In this document: positions 12,057 to 25,499 of the stretch, in pieces | Layout: each line of letters opens with the position of its first letter | How positions within the stretch are numbered: the first letter of the stretch is position 1 | Assembly (NCBI GenBank): GCA_019009955.1 | Contig: CM032233.1 | Span: 19,392,501-19,456,500 of the forward strand | Direction of reading: 5' to 3' | Source: Riptortus pedestris | Taxonomy: Eukaryota; Arthropoda; Insecta; Hemiptera; Alydidae | DNA length: 64,000 nt | Position numbers and translations under genes: made by a program | The notes under the pieces: generated by a model | The model's input: only the letters and a program-made list of their open reading frames with translations | Database searches by the model: none | Told to the model about the DNA's origin: nothing

Positions 12057-14290
12057 GTAAGTATCAGATAGTCTTGCTCAAAAACATTGTAAAGACAAGT
12101 CGATAATCAGCATTTTCCGTTCATTCAGATGGCTCTTTTTTTTTTCTTAGTTCATATGATTTTGAATTGCTTTATAAAATAACGAGTAAGACAGGACTCC
12201 ATAAACATACATTATTACAGTGGTGTAATTAAGTAATGGAATGCATAATTCCACTTTAAAATTTACAGCTGCTTGTTAAATAGTTGCAGTTTTATTATTG
12301 AGACATAAAATATCAATTTTAACATTTAAATAAATAAAAATTAAACTTTGAGACATTTGTAAAAATACATTTCTATAAGAAGAACTTTGTTAATGCTTCT
12401 TGAATTTCATATACTCTTTAATACTTGTATGCCATATTTTTGCTTTAATCATTTTTATTGCTTAATCATTTTGAAAGCTCAAGCTCAATATTAATTATGT
12501 TTATTTATACTCATATGAACTAAAATGATTTTTCAACTGCACTTTCCTTCTATTTGTCACAATATTGAAATGGTATGCTTTTTTTTTTCTCAAGAAGGAG
12601 GCTACAATGAGTGAGTGTAGTATGCATCTGTGTTTTTGTATAAGCTAGCATATGTGTAATATAAAATAACATAATTACATTACACATCTTACTGACACAA
12701 ATATAATTCAATTAAACATTTGCCTAAAAGGTATTTCAAGTTGAGCTGAATGAATGCTTTCTAAAAATAGACTGATGTTTCCTTAAGGATCCTTCTATTT
12801 AAAATTAAAATCTTACAAATAAAATGTTAAACACAATAATTCTTCTGCATAAAATTAATAATAATAATTTAATATTTATTACACTGTTTTAAAAATACAA
12901 AAGAAGTATATACATTATTAAAATAAATAGTTAAATGAATCAACTCACCAAAGGCGAGTCACTGGCAAGAGCATCATGATCAATCGTGCAACACAATTTC
13001 TTTACTATTTTCCTCCTAAATTAGATAGACTCCCATTATGCCTTTTTGTTTGTTAATATTGTCCATGTTTTATTCTGCATTTCAGAGTGCATCCTTTACT
13101 TTTTCAATGATTTTAAAATGTTTGAATCTGTTGGAAGAAGTGCACCAATATAAGTGTTCTATTAATTAATAATTATGAGATAATTAATGGTTAGGGAATT
13201 GAATATTTAAAACTACCAAAAAGGTTGCACTAATACAACCATATGATTCAGAATTCAAAATTTCTATTACCCAAAATGAATTATTAAAAACATATAATAT
13301 GAACATTTTAAAATGCTTCAATTATACCATCACAACAGAAGTACGCCTATTAAATGTTTTTGTACCAATTATTGCTGACCTTTCAAATGCACTCTTCCTT
13401 GAACAGTTCAATGTTCTCAAAAAATTTGCTCCTATCAGGAAAATAATTTTGTGATAGCAAATTAAACTAAGTATATCATATATACTTTTCCAAGAAATGC
13501 TTAGTTGAACATTGCTACCTGGCAGCTACTCATAGAGTGAGTAGGGAAGGATAATCACTTATGACAGTTATGTAACATAATGCCCTTCAGTATATTAAAA
13601 ATTGATGCACTTACAAATGAAGCAATATTCACAATTCAATTAATAGTCTAACAGATAAGTCCTATTATAAGTTTTCTAATTCAGTGATTTTGTTTAAATT
13701 TAATCTCCATGAGGAATTTAAATTTCATAAAACTGAAAACAATATACTATAATGTAAAAGACATACTACTACTTTATATTTAGAAGCTGCACTACAAAAA
13801 TATACATATATATTTATCTACATAAATATAGGCCTGGAATCTTCAATATAGTCAAAAATGTCCTCAAACAAATTAAATACAACATGAACTCTTGGCTCAT
13901 GCTCCAAAATAGGGTTTGCATAAATTTATCACTAGTATTGCAAGTTCCTCCAGCAATATTGATGTGACCTGTACATGTTGTTAACTTTAAATCAATCATT
14001 TTGACACTTATGATTTTTAGATAAATCTTCCCATTGCTGATTGTTTTTCATGAATAATACAAAAATTGCACGATGTAAAGTGAAAATTAATTGTATTATG
14101 TCCATTAGTATATTAGTCATCACCTTATAACGTTTGCAGATACGTTAGCGCACTGTATAAACTTGGATTAAAGTATTTTAACTGGGGTGGGCTAATTTTT
14201 GGCAAAGCCGTTTTCTGGGCCGATATCAAATGTAGTAGACTTAGACTGCAGCCCTGGTGGATGCTGAATAAAGTGAGAATTGATGCGTAA
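12057..14290. other. Intron sequence without recognised features
   Basis: This is the first part of the 26 kb intron that follows the candidate microexon. It contains a splice-like 16-nt window at 12595-12610 that does not fit the reading frame (see findings). Otherwise it is AT-rich and plain. Confidence 0.4.
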
Positions 14291-14294
14291 TTGC

Positions 14295-14350
14295 ATGATC
14301 TCAACACATTTCTTTGATATATATATCCAAGAAATGTGCTGAGATCATCA
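14295..14350. repeat. Short inverted repeat (hairpin)
   Basis: ATGATCTCAACACATTTCTT on the left pairs with AAGAAATGTGCTGAGATCAT on the right, with one mismatch and an AT-rich loop of about 14 nt. It abuts the left arm of the foldback element that follows, and may be the edge of another small element. Confidence 0.7.
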
Positions 14351-15545
14351 AATTGTTTTAATAAATGGCTGAGACTTGGTGAACAATTAGTGTGACCCCT
14401 GAAGAATCTTTTCAGTCCATATTCAACTCATAACCTTCTCCAGCGACCATAACTTTGGAATTTCCAATGGAACGCCATGCTTTTTATGGCGGATTCTTGT
14501 AGAAAATCAAATTCTAAAATGATTTTATATTTGTGAATTTTTCGATTTGACACATCCTTTAACCATAAAATGCACAAACCTTTATTTCAGAAACGACACA
14601 TTTTATTGAAAAGTGCTGCAACATAAAAGTTGTTGCCAACAAAATCATGTTTGAAACAAGTCTACGTGGAAAGGGATGCATTCTGAAATTTAAGAAAAAA
14701 ATGATCACCAATCTGATTTTATTTTTCATGGCTTAATATTCTGCGGTCTGTTTTGGTAGAGATGCCTTTAACTCTCACCTATAAAAAATAATCCATTTAT
14801 GTCAGATCGGGTGACCTGGGTGGCCACTCAATGTGTAAGCTGAGACAGATACCGCATTGGGGAAAGATTTCTCTTATTGTTGATCGACTAGTGATTGAGA
14901 AGTAGGTCTGTCAAGCTGCAGCCCCATTTCATTTCTTTGCATCAGCGGTATGAATTCTATTTAATTTAAAAACCCTTCATTTAGGAAGCGGTTGAAGACT
15001 GTACCATTTAATGTTTTATTAAATGTAATTTAATAAATCTATTCCTTTTACAAATAGATTACTACATAATTAGTTTAAAATAGATTAATTCTAGGAATGT
15101 TTTTTGTTATGTTGATGTTCTTTAAAGTTAAAGTTTTTTGGATTCATTCAAGAATACTTTTGAATTATTTTATTTTAAAAACTTTTTTTCTTTTTTTAAA
15201 TTTCAGAATGCATTCCTTTCCCTGCAGACTTGTTGCAAACATGATTTTGCTGGCCACAACTTTTATGTCGCAGAATTTTTCAATAAAATGTGCCATTTCT
15301 GAAATAAAAGTTTGTGCATTTTAAGGTTAAATGATGCGTCAAATCGAAGAATTCACTGAAATAAACTCATTTTAGAATTTGATTTCGTACAAGAATCTGT
15401 CATAAAAAGTATGACATTCCATTGGAAATTCCAAATTTATGGTCGCTGGAGAAGGTTATGAGTTGAATATGGACTGAAAAGATTCTTAAGGGGTCACAAT
15501 TATTGTTGTCAGCCGTTTATTGAAACCATTGAAGATTTTAAGGTG
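14351..15545. mobile_element. Foldback-type DNA transposon remnant with long inverted repeats
   Basis: Arms of about 350 bp, 14351-14705 and 15195-15545, are inverted copies of each other with moderate divergence. Matching landmarks are GAATCTTTTCAGTCCATATT (left) against AATATGGACTGAAAAGATTC (right), and the CTCCAGCGACCATAA / TTATGGTCGCTGGAG pair. The roughly 490 bp between the arms holds a decayed transposase piece on the minus strand. The right arm continues to GGGTAACCCTGTATATA, an ending common in Tc1/mariner-superfamily insect elements. Target duplication was not resolved. Confidence 0.75.
14745..14945 (-). pseudogene. Tc1/mariner-superfamily transposase fragment
   Basis: Reading the minus strand, one frame gives IEWPPRSPDLT, a stop, then MDYFL, matching the W-P-P-R-S-P-D-L-x-P-x-D-(F/Y)-F-L-W block before the last catalytic acidic residue of IS630/Tc1/mariner-type DDE transposases. 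Upstream residues (WGCSLTDLL and beyond) resemble the preceding part of the domain but carry stops and shifts. It lies between the long inverted repeats of the foldback element and is clearly non-functional. Confidence 0.7.
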
Positions 15546-15624
15546 GGTGGCATGGGAACTTGGGTAACCCTGTATATATATGTATTTTTAATATACTACC
15601 AAATAATGATTCTGAATAGATATC

Positions 15625-15850
15625 AACTCATCCATCGCTTTCCTCCACTAGTGCTCTGATAAGGTCCTCCAATCTACCCTTGCCGAAAGCCTTGGATAGA
15701 TCCATGAAACAGTTGAATATTACCTAATCTTTTTCCATAAACCTTTCAGTTTTTAGGCCACCTAATATCACTACTGAACACTTCACTAAAGAAATATTTG
15801 TCCCTTTCTCCATCACCTCTACAGAAGAGTGCTTGACAGGACTATGATCA
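15625..15850 (-). pseudogene. Non-LTR retrotransposon reverse transcriptase fragment
   Basis: The minus strand contains an open stretch FNCFMDLSKAFGKGRLEDLI ending in ALVEESDG. FMDLSKAF is motif A of non-LTR reverse transcriptases (F-x-D-x-x-K/S-A-F), carrying the first catalytic Asp. Flanking sequence is interrupted by stops. It is too short to assign a clade; a Jockey, CR1 or RTE type is possible. Family unknown, clearly dead. Confidence 0.6.
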
Positions 15851-16950
15851 GTGAGGAGCAGTAACTTATTTCAAATATTGATAATTGAGAAATAATTTCA
15901 TAGGTAGTCTGAGGGCAGGATGAGGAGTTATTTACTTGCAAACTAATACATATCTATTGAGCAGATTTATGATTTGCCAGTGATGAATGTAACAATATTC
16001 AGTGCTCATTATATTTATTTCTAATGTTTAGACTTAAAATGTCTGGGTATGAAATAAAAATATCTGCAACTATTAATAAGAAATAATTTCAATCATCAAT
16101 TAAAACCATTAACTAATAATAAAAAATGTAATTATATTTTGAATAACTATGTAAGTGATTATTTTTTTTTATTTTGTAAGTAATTGATTGTTGAAGAGAT
16201 TATTGGTATATTTAATTCATCAAATAAATTTTAATTAAAATAAATTTATGAATCAGACAATTCTTTCCAAATCATTGATTTTATTATTAAATAATTTATA
16301 CATCCAAATATATTTTGTTTGATATAATTATCTGAAATAATATATAATGGATGAATAAATCTTTGGACAACAAATAATGAAAATACCTTCATTAGATTTT
16401 CTCATGTGTTCTAAATCATTTATTTAGCATTGTTTATTTTTTCTACTTAATTAATTGGTTGCCTTTTTTATTTTACAATAAACTTTTATTGGACATAGTT
16501 AATTTCAACATAATTTAATTTTACTTATGAGGTCTACTAAGTTTTTCAAAACTTCTAATATTTTGTTTTTCTTTATCTGAAACCTAACAAATTCTAAAAT
16601 AGAATTTCAGAATCTCCTGTGATTATTTTTCCTTTGTCTTGTGACTGGTTGTTTCTATAAATTGCAGACAAAAAAGTTATTTTAAATTGATTAATTTTAT
16701 TTTAAATTGTGTTTAAAGTTTATAAAAAACTTACTTTTTCTCTCTAAAAATTGTTATTTTCTTGAAATTAACTCATAACATGACATTCATCTACAATTTT
16801 GCCTTGAGTTAGAAATTATTTTAATTTGAGGGTGTCATAAATTAGTAGAAGTTTGAATTCCTCATGATGAATTATGTTATAAGACAATAATGATATTTAT
16901 ATAAGAGTAGTGTGTGCATGCATGAGGGTGTTGTGTGTGAATGCATGTAC

Positions 16951-16992
<42 letters not shown>

Positions 16993-17989
16993 ATGTGGGC
17001 GCAGACATATATAAAGTTGTGGTCATAACTTTTACTTCTTGCAGCTATACTCACAATTATGAGTAATATTTCACTTTAGCACATGCCACTGATGGAACAA
17101 AATGAATAGCCCAAAAATAACTTTACACTCAATTGAAATTTTGCTAAGGAATCATTTGATTGTTTACCACTTATAAAAACATATGCCAATGTATGGCATT
17201 TAAGGGAAACTATTATCAAAATGATAGATTTTCCTGTTAGATATAAATAAACACACAAGAGTGTTCCATTTAAGTTATTTTACTTAATTTAGTTTAACCA
17301 AATCGTCGAAGATGTACTGACAATATAATATATTAAGAGAACACATATGTGTTAATACAAAGTTGGTTATGCTTGCTAACTTGTTGCAAAGAGTAGTTCT
17401 CCTTAAAAGACCAAAAAAAATATTCCATTAAGCAATATATTCTCGTAAACTTGTCACAGTGACAAGGGTTACTCTGGAAAGGGCATTATGAAAAACCAGG
17501 GTTCATGACCTAATGGTTTCAAGAATACTAGAGATAAGGCAAGATCCACTTTCACCTATGCTGATTAACTATGCCTGAGAAGTAGTCATTATTTTTAAAA
17601 ATAATGATATAATTATAATTAATACTAGGAGAAAATGCACTTTTATCTAATACGTTATTAGAACATGATAACTAGATATTTTGACTCAAAATAATTATTT
17701 CTAAAACCCAGGGCTAGGAGCCCAACCTAATCTCTCTAATCTTAATCTCTATTTTGGGTAGTACACATTTTTAATTTTATAAACACACATGTGTATTGGA
17801 TTAAACAGTAAAAAGTGCAATAATGATAACTCAAACATATTTGGAGTGATTATGTCTCTCTACCCTACTGAAATCTTAACAATTTAAATCACTCCCTTTG
17901 AATTCAAATTAGTTCATATCTAAAGCAGCAGCATCAGAGTTAAGTTATAATTCAGGTGAATAAAGAACTCAGTAGTTCCTTGCTTCAAT
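15851..17989. other. Intron sequence with a GT microsatellite
   Basis: AT-rich sequence with no gene. It contains a GT array at 16952-16989, listed separately. A small CTTGTCACAGTGACAAG palindrome lies near 17451 and is not interpreted. Confidence 0.4.
16952..16989. repeat. (GT)n microsatellite
   Basis: About 19 GT units, read as Thr/His repeats on the minus strand. Confidence 0.95.
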
Positions 17990-18760
17990 TTATTTCACCA
18001 AACATTTTCAACAGATTTAAACCACAATCTGTAGAGTTATTTGTTTAATTCTTTAACCGTTGATAGTTTATATTGGTGTCCAGCAGTTGCTCCAAGGGTC
18101 ATTTCTCAGTACTAGTGATGAGGGTGAATCATTACAGGAACCAAAAAACATGGTCCTCTGCTTAAATTTATGATCAAAAAAACATTTTCAACAGAAACTC
18201 CATAGTTATTTGTTTTATACGTTCTTCTCTGGCCATGTGCCATTGGTTTCTGCAGCTACTAGACTGAATGTGGAACCTTGGGGTTTTTTATTCACACGAA
18301 TGATTCATCCTCACCACAAGCATCCAGAAGTGACTTCCCTTGCCTGCAATACCAATGGTGCAACATTAGAAAAGAAAGTCTCTCTAAATATAACTAATCA
18401 CTCTAAAGATTATGATTATAACCATCAAAAGTGTTTAGCTACAGTATATTTAAGCAAGTGCACATGAAGTTTTTTATTCATCTAAATTATTCGTCTGCAT
18501 CGCCAGCATCTGGAAATGACTTCCAAAGCCCATGGTGGAACTGAAGTATATCAATGCATCAGAGAAGAAAGTATTAAATAAAAAACTCTTGAAGATGACT
18601 GTTAGAGACTACTGAAAGTGTTTAGTGACAATACTTAAGTGTGGAATCACAGAGATTTTATTTTTCTGAATGATTCAAATTTACTGCAAAATATGGGCTC
18701 GCAAAGACTTTCTGAAAGAGACATTAAATAAAAAGAATCAAGCAATGAATGGTTTTGAAT
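17990..18760 (+). repeat. Decayed tandem repeat, period about 180-210 bp
   Basis: Recurrent landmarks are AACATTTTCAACAGA at 18001 and 18182, and the pattern TTTTTTATTCA(T/C)...GATTCATCC...GCATC(C/T)(A/G)GAA(G/A)TGACTTCC seen near 18287-18340 and 18469-18520, with a weaker third unit near 18655-18690. The units are strongly diverged. An 85-codon open frame here crosses unit boundaries and is not considered a gene. Confidence 0.5.
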
Positions 18761-21100
18761 GTTTGCTGAGATTCAGTTTCCACTTCAGTACTATGTTTAT
18801 AAATGTCTGAGTTCTTGTTTCATGAGAATTGAAACTATTCCTCACTGCCTGGTATTTTTTAAAAACATCCGACTAACTCTCTTTAAATATATAAAATCTG
18901 ACTGAGTAATGAAAAAAATGTATTCCCCAATTCTGTGGCTTGCCTAAGTATTAATAAAACAAGTTCATCTAATAGGAATTCTTATGTAAAGAATGTTAAG
19001 AAAGTTAGACCATGACTATGTATGATTGGCTAGAAATGGTTTATGTTGATTTCCTTAATTTGTTTAACAAACGTTTGCTCCTTTAAATGTGTAACTGAAA
19101 TTATTTCTCCATTGTTGCCTGATGCTGTGATTTTCCTTTTAGACTATTAAATCTTCATTTGTTAAGTTAAAATACTCTGTTAATAGAGTGACAGAATGAT
19201 ATCACAATCATTTAAATTATTTAATACAAGTGATAAATAAATTACTTGTTGGCAAGATACAAGACTACATAGAGAATAATAATTTTATATTAATAGGCCA
19301 GTACAAACAATGAATTATTGATTACATGGATTCTATTAAATAATTATTTATTTTCTAGAACAAATTAATGTTTGTGAATAACAGTTTCTTTTGTTACATT
19401 TAGAAAAATAAAATAACTTGATTATCTATTTCTATTTTAATTGTATAAATATCCTTCATACTAAATAGCAGTAACCAATGCTATTTGCACCAATTGAAAC
19501 AATAACTTCTAAATAAATATTTTCCATAATATAAGCTAATAAAGTTATCATAAAAGAGAGTGTGACAAATTACTTTTATAACTTTTAATTATGTAGGTAA
19601 TGGTGTCACAAAGTGTTGAATAATTCATCATGAAGTATTTTTGAACCACTTTATTTTCCCTAATGTATATCCAGCATTCATTATTGGTTTCTTTTCAAGA
19701 GGAAAAATAAAAGAACATTTTTTTTAGTTCTTCTTACACTGGTATTGTTTTTATTTTTTCTAGGGAGAAAACAATGTCAGCCTAAGAACGACTAAAAAGA
19801 AATTTATTTTATTAAAAATAAAAGAGCGATCCTTGAAAATGATCCATCAATGAAGGTTGGAAAAACGCTGGGCAAAATAAAGTGATTCAAAATTCTATAT
19901 TGTTAAAGTATTCTACATCTTGTGACACCCATTAGCTACAAAATTCAAAGTTACGGCAAGAAATTATGAATAATGTATCATTAATTATTGTCAGTTATAT
20001 AAATGGAGTCAAATATAAAATGTTTTTATGAAATAGGTATGTTACTAAAGAAAGGTCAGTAGAAGTGTTGTGTGTTTCTATCTTTTTTATCACATTATTT
20101 GTTTACTTTGATGTGGCCTGGATGATTTTCCTCATCATGTTGGATTTTCTAGATGATGCCTATCTCTTATTAACCTCATGCAAATAACATACAGCATTAA
20201 AGAGACTGCAACCCTAATTTTAATTTCTTTAAAATTAAAGGACTTATATTTTAAAAGCTGGTTATATCAACATTATTAGACAAACTGAGTTCGGAAATTG
20301 CAGATTTAAGGTATTGTTGTGAAAAGCATTTTCTTGCCCTTTTATTTAATAATTTCATTGATAGTGTAGGTTCCTCATAAATGGATGAAAGTAGAAAAGA
20401 GAAACACCGACATTTTTCAAATACAATAAGAAATTCTAGAAAGTTTCTGATATTCCCTAATTAATGTCTAAAATTATTTCTAAAGTAAAGCTATTTTAAA
20501 GCCCAGGTCTTTTTGTAGTTTAAGGGGCTCAACAAAACCTTTTTCAGTGTTCCTTATGTGTGTTATTTGCAATGAATATAATGAGTGGTATCTAAGATAT
20601 TAAGCATAAAGCAAATAGTTCTTCAAAGTATACTATCAATTAGAGTTTGTCTTGCTAGCATTAGGATCATTTTATTCACCATTTTCACTTCAACTTCATT
20701 TTGCGATTTTTCTTTTATTGTATCCAAAAATGCCTGTCTGATTTAAGCCTAGATGCTATCTGTCACATCCTCAATTCATGTTACTCATAATCATATGAAG
20801 TATTTTACTTAAAGTGCAAGGAGCTTCATATATCTAAACATATTCAACACCATAAGGTTTGCGGCAGATTCTCTTAATTTTTATTAAATATCTAGTTCAT
20901 ATTATTTTTTTATTTTATAAGTTACTTTCAGATCCAAATGAATTGAATAAACAATTTTTAACATGTATCTTTTTATGTTGTTCCAAAATGTTTAATGATA
21001 ACTTAAGTGAATGAGAATAAAAATACCTATAAGATTGATGCATTGCATCTTCAACATTCCAGTTCATGCCAACTCAAACATCACAATGGAGTTTAAAGTC
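18761..21100. other. Intron sequence without recognised features
   Basis: AT-rich, no gene, RNA or transposon ends recognised. Confidence 0.4.
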
Positions 21101-21149
21101 CCTTAAATAATGTTTCAGGTATTTTTACGAACTAACAACTATACACTAC

Positions 21150-21510
21150 AGTCCTTGTAAGACCTGGGTTTCTCTAAAAATCTTAATCATTCCGTCTGGT
21201 CTGCATTCAGGATCCTACAATTCTGAAAACCATGCCCATGCATTTCATCCCTCTGATCATCCAGCCACCTTTACCTGAGGCTTTCCAAACTCTTTGTTTC
21301 ACCTAGTCTAACAGATTATTTTCCATGTTAGCTTGCTGGGCTTCATCCTTTCAACCAGTGAAATCTGCTCTCGTTTATAGCACAGGTGATATCATCGTAC
21401 AACTCCATTTGTTTAGGGTTGTTTCTGATCTGCTACTTGCGCTACTCTCTTATAGCTTAAAATATCAACCTCAAAGCTATTCTCTCCCAGACCATGGGTT
21501 TTAGTTTTAT
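21150..21510 (-). pseudogene. LINE ORF2 C-terminal fragment
   Basis: On the minus strand, broken frames give MVWERIALRLIF, IRNNPKQMELYDDI, SRFHWL with an HVERMKPS-like continuation, and a RWLDDQRDEM phrase. These follow the order of the conserved tail after the reverse transcriptase in many non-LTR elements (xRxIxGP...WRIR.N.ELY.LY.D...RL.W.GHV.RM...RPR.RWLDDV). Several stops and shifts show that it is dead. Closely related DNA occurs on the + strand at 41290-41560; both share GATCAGAAACAACCCTAAAC. Confidence 0.6.
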
Positions 21511-21660
21511 TTGGTGAGAATCCTTGTTGCACTGATAGGTGCAACTGTTAGGTTGATGATTGTTTTGAATATTTATACATTCCCATCCTGAAGAGACTCT
21601 TAAAGTGGTGACTTTTTTCACACAGAAGTATCTGGTCCCTCTGCCCACTCTGACTTTTAT

Positions 21661-23732
21661 ATCTGCTTCTGTATTATTGCTGTTTAACTATCCCTAAATC
21701 CAAAACTAAATTAGAAATAGAAAGAAGCACTATATCTCTATATTTTACACATTAAAATTTGTTTCCCTCTTTATTTATAGGGACAATATTTGCTTATCCC
21801 CTTTCTGTTTGCATTTTTTCTCCAATTCACATGTTATAAATCAACTGATCCTTTGAGTCAGTTGGTTTAGGTATTTTGAATAAGTTTAGTAAAAGTAGAT
21901 GTTATCTGGTAAATCCAACATTTTGAATTGTATTAAATATGTGCAATGTTGAAGAACAATTGTGGAATATTAAACTACAGAGTCCTACAACTCTTGCACC
22001 TAATATTTTTTCACCAATCATTCATTTGAACCTATGAAAATTTGGTCATGTTTATATATTATCAACCCCTATCAACGACTCATACTTATCTTCATACATA
22101 GTCTAACCAGTACAACCTTCCCATTGGTCATTACAATAGACTGATCATTTAGCCCGCAGGCTCCCCTATCTCAGCTTTTCACTAACGCCATTCATATTTG
22201 TATCATTGTTTTACATACCTACAAATGTTCCACTCTTTTCATATAAAGTTTTATTACAAAATGTTCATTTAATATGATAATGGAAATAATTACCATCAAT
22301 TAAATATGAATACTTCATTTCCCATATTTAAAAAACAGAAAAGTGAAAAACATAGCAAAAACCTGATAAAAATAAACGCAAAGAAAACTAAATAAACAGT
22401 AACCTTTGACCAAAAAATATTATACTTAAAATTACATTTGTATTGTTTCAGTTTAAAGGAAATATCAAATAAAGCAACATGAGGATTAAATAGTTGTAAT
22501 CGCAGCAACAGGGTAAGAAAGAGAAATAGTTCAGGATTTTTTTCTTATCATTTTTAAACTTTTATTTTAATTTTTTTTAAATACTTTTAAATTTTGCATT
22601 AAATAAATGTCATAATGATACCACATCGCCTCTAATTTTGAATTCATTATATGCACAGATGCCAGTTTTGGTTAGAATTGATTGGTATCAACATAAAATA
22701 CAAAGCCATAATTTAAGCCAAATTTACACAGTAAGAGAGAATAAATGTTTGTAAGTTGCATGTGCACATGTATGATTGGATAAACTAATTATAAAATCAC
22801 TTCAACTGCAATGGGGATAAGTAAAATGCTCCTGAAATTTAAATATTCTTTCTGTACTATGAAACGATTGCATGCTCAAACTATTATATGCTCCTCACCA
22901 ATCTTTCTTCTTATATTCCTATCACCTCTGCTTGATATCATTATGTCGGCTTTCAACACCTGTATCTTCATTAGAACATAGTTATTCTGAACTCATAAAC
23001 TTCTTAAGCTTTGACGAAGTCTTCATTTTGCATTGTTCTTTATTCTTAAATTTTTTTTTAATAAAAAAACAAAATTGTAATGCATAATTGTCCCACAGTA
23101 TTGATATATTTTATGCTTAGCTTTTTCAAATGTATTTATTCCTCTCTTCTCTTGTCTTAATTTTAAACATTATTAATATTTAATTTAAGAGTCTGTGTCT
23201 GTAATTAACTCTTAACGTTTAAGTTTTATATTATATCATATGGTGGATTTCGATGGATGTTATTATAATTATTTATAACCATTTATAAATGTGATAATTA
23301 TCACTATTATTTAAAGATCACTAATAACTTGAATTCATTTTTTTGTTCACTAGCAGCTAATGCTGAAGATACTGCTTTTAAACATCATGAATAGTTTACA
23401 ATTGACATAGTTGTGATAAAAGAGAACTTTTATTATTGACTGAGACTAATTCATATTACTAAAAACTGCCATAGCTTTATGTTTTCATAAACTTTTAACT
23501 ACACTTTCCCAATCCCAAATGCATTGTTTATATAGATGAGAATAAACATAACCTCATCTTTCTCATGCTCACACAACTAAAACATTTGTGAGATTGAGCA
23601 TTCTTAAATTTGTGACTGCATTTTACAAACACATTACAGCACATAAAGTATTGAATCTAGAAGATACTAGGTCTAGGTTTGTAGAATAAAAATTTGCCTT
23701 CAACTTATGATTTACTTTAGTACTAATCTCAT
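21661..23732. other. Intron sequence without recognised features
   Basis: AT-rich, with chance open frames only. Confidence 0.4.
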
Positions 23733-23810
23733 TTAACCCTTTCCTTGCGCAAAGCCACTATAGTGGCTTGATTCAAGCCACTTTAGTGGCTTTGTGAAGG
23801 AAAGGGTTAA
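23733..23810. mobile_element. TTAA-flanked palindromic micro-MITE, copy 3 (expanded)
   Basis: TTAA at 23733-23736 and 23807-23810 enclose 70 bp. The outer arms (CCCTTTCCTTGCGCAAAGCC and its partner ending GAAGGAAAGGG) match the copies at 7527 and 9124. The central palindrome is doubled: GCCACTATAGTGGC, then TTGATTCAA, then GCCACTTTAGTGGC. It is therefore a longer member of the same family. Confidence 0.65.
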
Positions 23811-24134
23811 AGTTCCCTACATCCATAGGGGTTTTCCATAGGGAAGTAAATAAAAAGTCGTTCACACTGAGGCAACAAAAACAATAGTATCGTACAGATT
23901 TCATCTGCAGGTAATGCAAACACAGATGATGTCATAATGAAACCACTATTATTTTCTTTATTTCTCACTCAGTAAGAATATTATATTAACAAGATTTGAA
24001 ACTTCAGCTAGATGTGAGTTGTTTAATGATATAATAGGTTGAAGTAAAAATCGTATGAATATGTGTGGGCATTTGCTGACTGCTAAAAACATGAAAAAAC
24101 AAATAAACTCTATCAGTTTTCTATTTTAGTGAAA
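23811..24134. other. Intron sequence without recognised features
   Basis: AT-rich spacer between the expanded TTAA palindrome and the first copy of the 0.66 kb repeat. Confidence 0.4.
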
Positions 24135-24793
<659 letters not shown>

Positions 24794-24899
24794 CCTTGAA
24801 GTGAGTATGTATTGGGCTCCCATCTGAGGGAAACACTGAGTTACAAAAAGAGGAATTAATGAAAATCTGTCAAGTAGTAACTTCCAGCTGTCAGCTATT

Positions 24900-25280
24900 C
24901 TTTGGCCTTCTAGGGAAACAATATGTCACTTGTGGTGAGAAATGAATTTTTACCATAACACTGACACAAAAAAGCAGTTTTTAACCAGTTATGAGACATG
25001 ATAGGTTGCGAAATAAAGTCATGTAGTGTGCTTGGTGGAATTTCAAGAATGTGGTATATTCTGAATCGGTTCCTGATGGTCGTGCTACAAATGCAGAACT
25101 TTATTCCAAGCAAGTGGAGTGGGTGTATGAAGTTCTGGTTAAGAAATATCCTTTCCTGATGATCAGAAGAGAGTTCTTTTACGATGAGATAATGCATGTC
25201 TTTATACCACTAGATAAACTCTGAATAAAATTGAAGTACACAGTTATTAGTAACTTATACTCATCCCTGACATCACCCCA
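24900..25280 (+). pseudogene. Mariner transposase fragment
   Basis: A + strand frame reads CAWWNFKNVVYSESVPDGRA, then TNAELYSKQVEWVYEVLVKK and YPFLMIRREFF. This matches the C-(I/V)-W-W-D-x-x-G-x-V-(H/Y)-x-E-x-L-P-x-G-x-T-I-N-x-x-x-Y-x-x-Q-L block of mariner transposases, the region between the first and second catalytic Asp. The HDNARPH block that should follow is eroded to a DEIMHVF-like sequence, and stops occur on both sides. An open frame of 95 codons on the opposite strand is its antisense shadow. Confidence 0.75.
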
Positions 25281-25499
25281 TCTTACTAGTACTTGTTCAA
25301 TGGCTCATTTTATTCAGTTCCATTATCAGAAAGAAGACAAAAATGGTGTTTGAGAGTTCTATGGATCAAAAGATAAAGACAGCCACCTGTGAGGTCTTCA
25401 AGAGTTAGCAGATAAGTGTTCAAAACAGTCTAACACAAGGGGTTATACATTGTTATTCATTGAGGATCGAACTGAAAGTTGCTATATTTCAAATACAAT

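Noticed and set aside
18210..18467. 85-codon + strand open frame
   Set aside because: It crosses the boundaries of a decayed tandem array, and the frame is not preserved in the neighbouring unit.
24910..25197. 95-codon minus-strand open frame
   Set aside because: It is antisense to the + strand mariner fragment, which explains the lack of stops.
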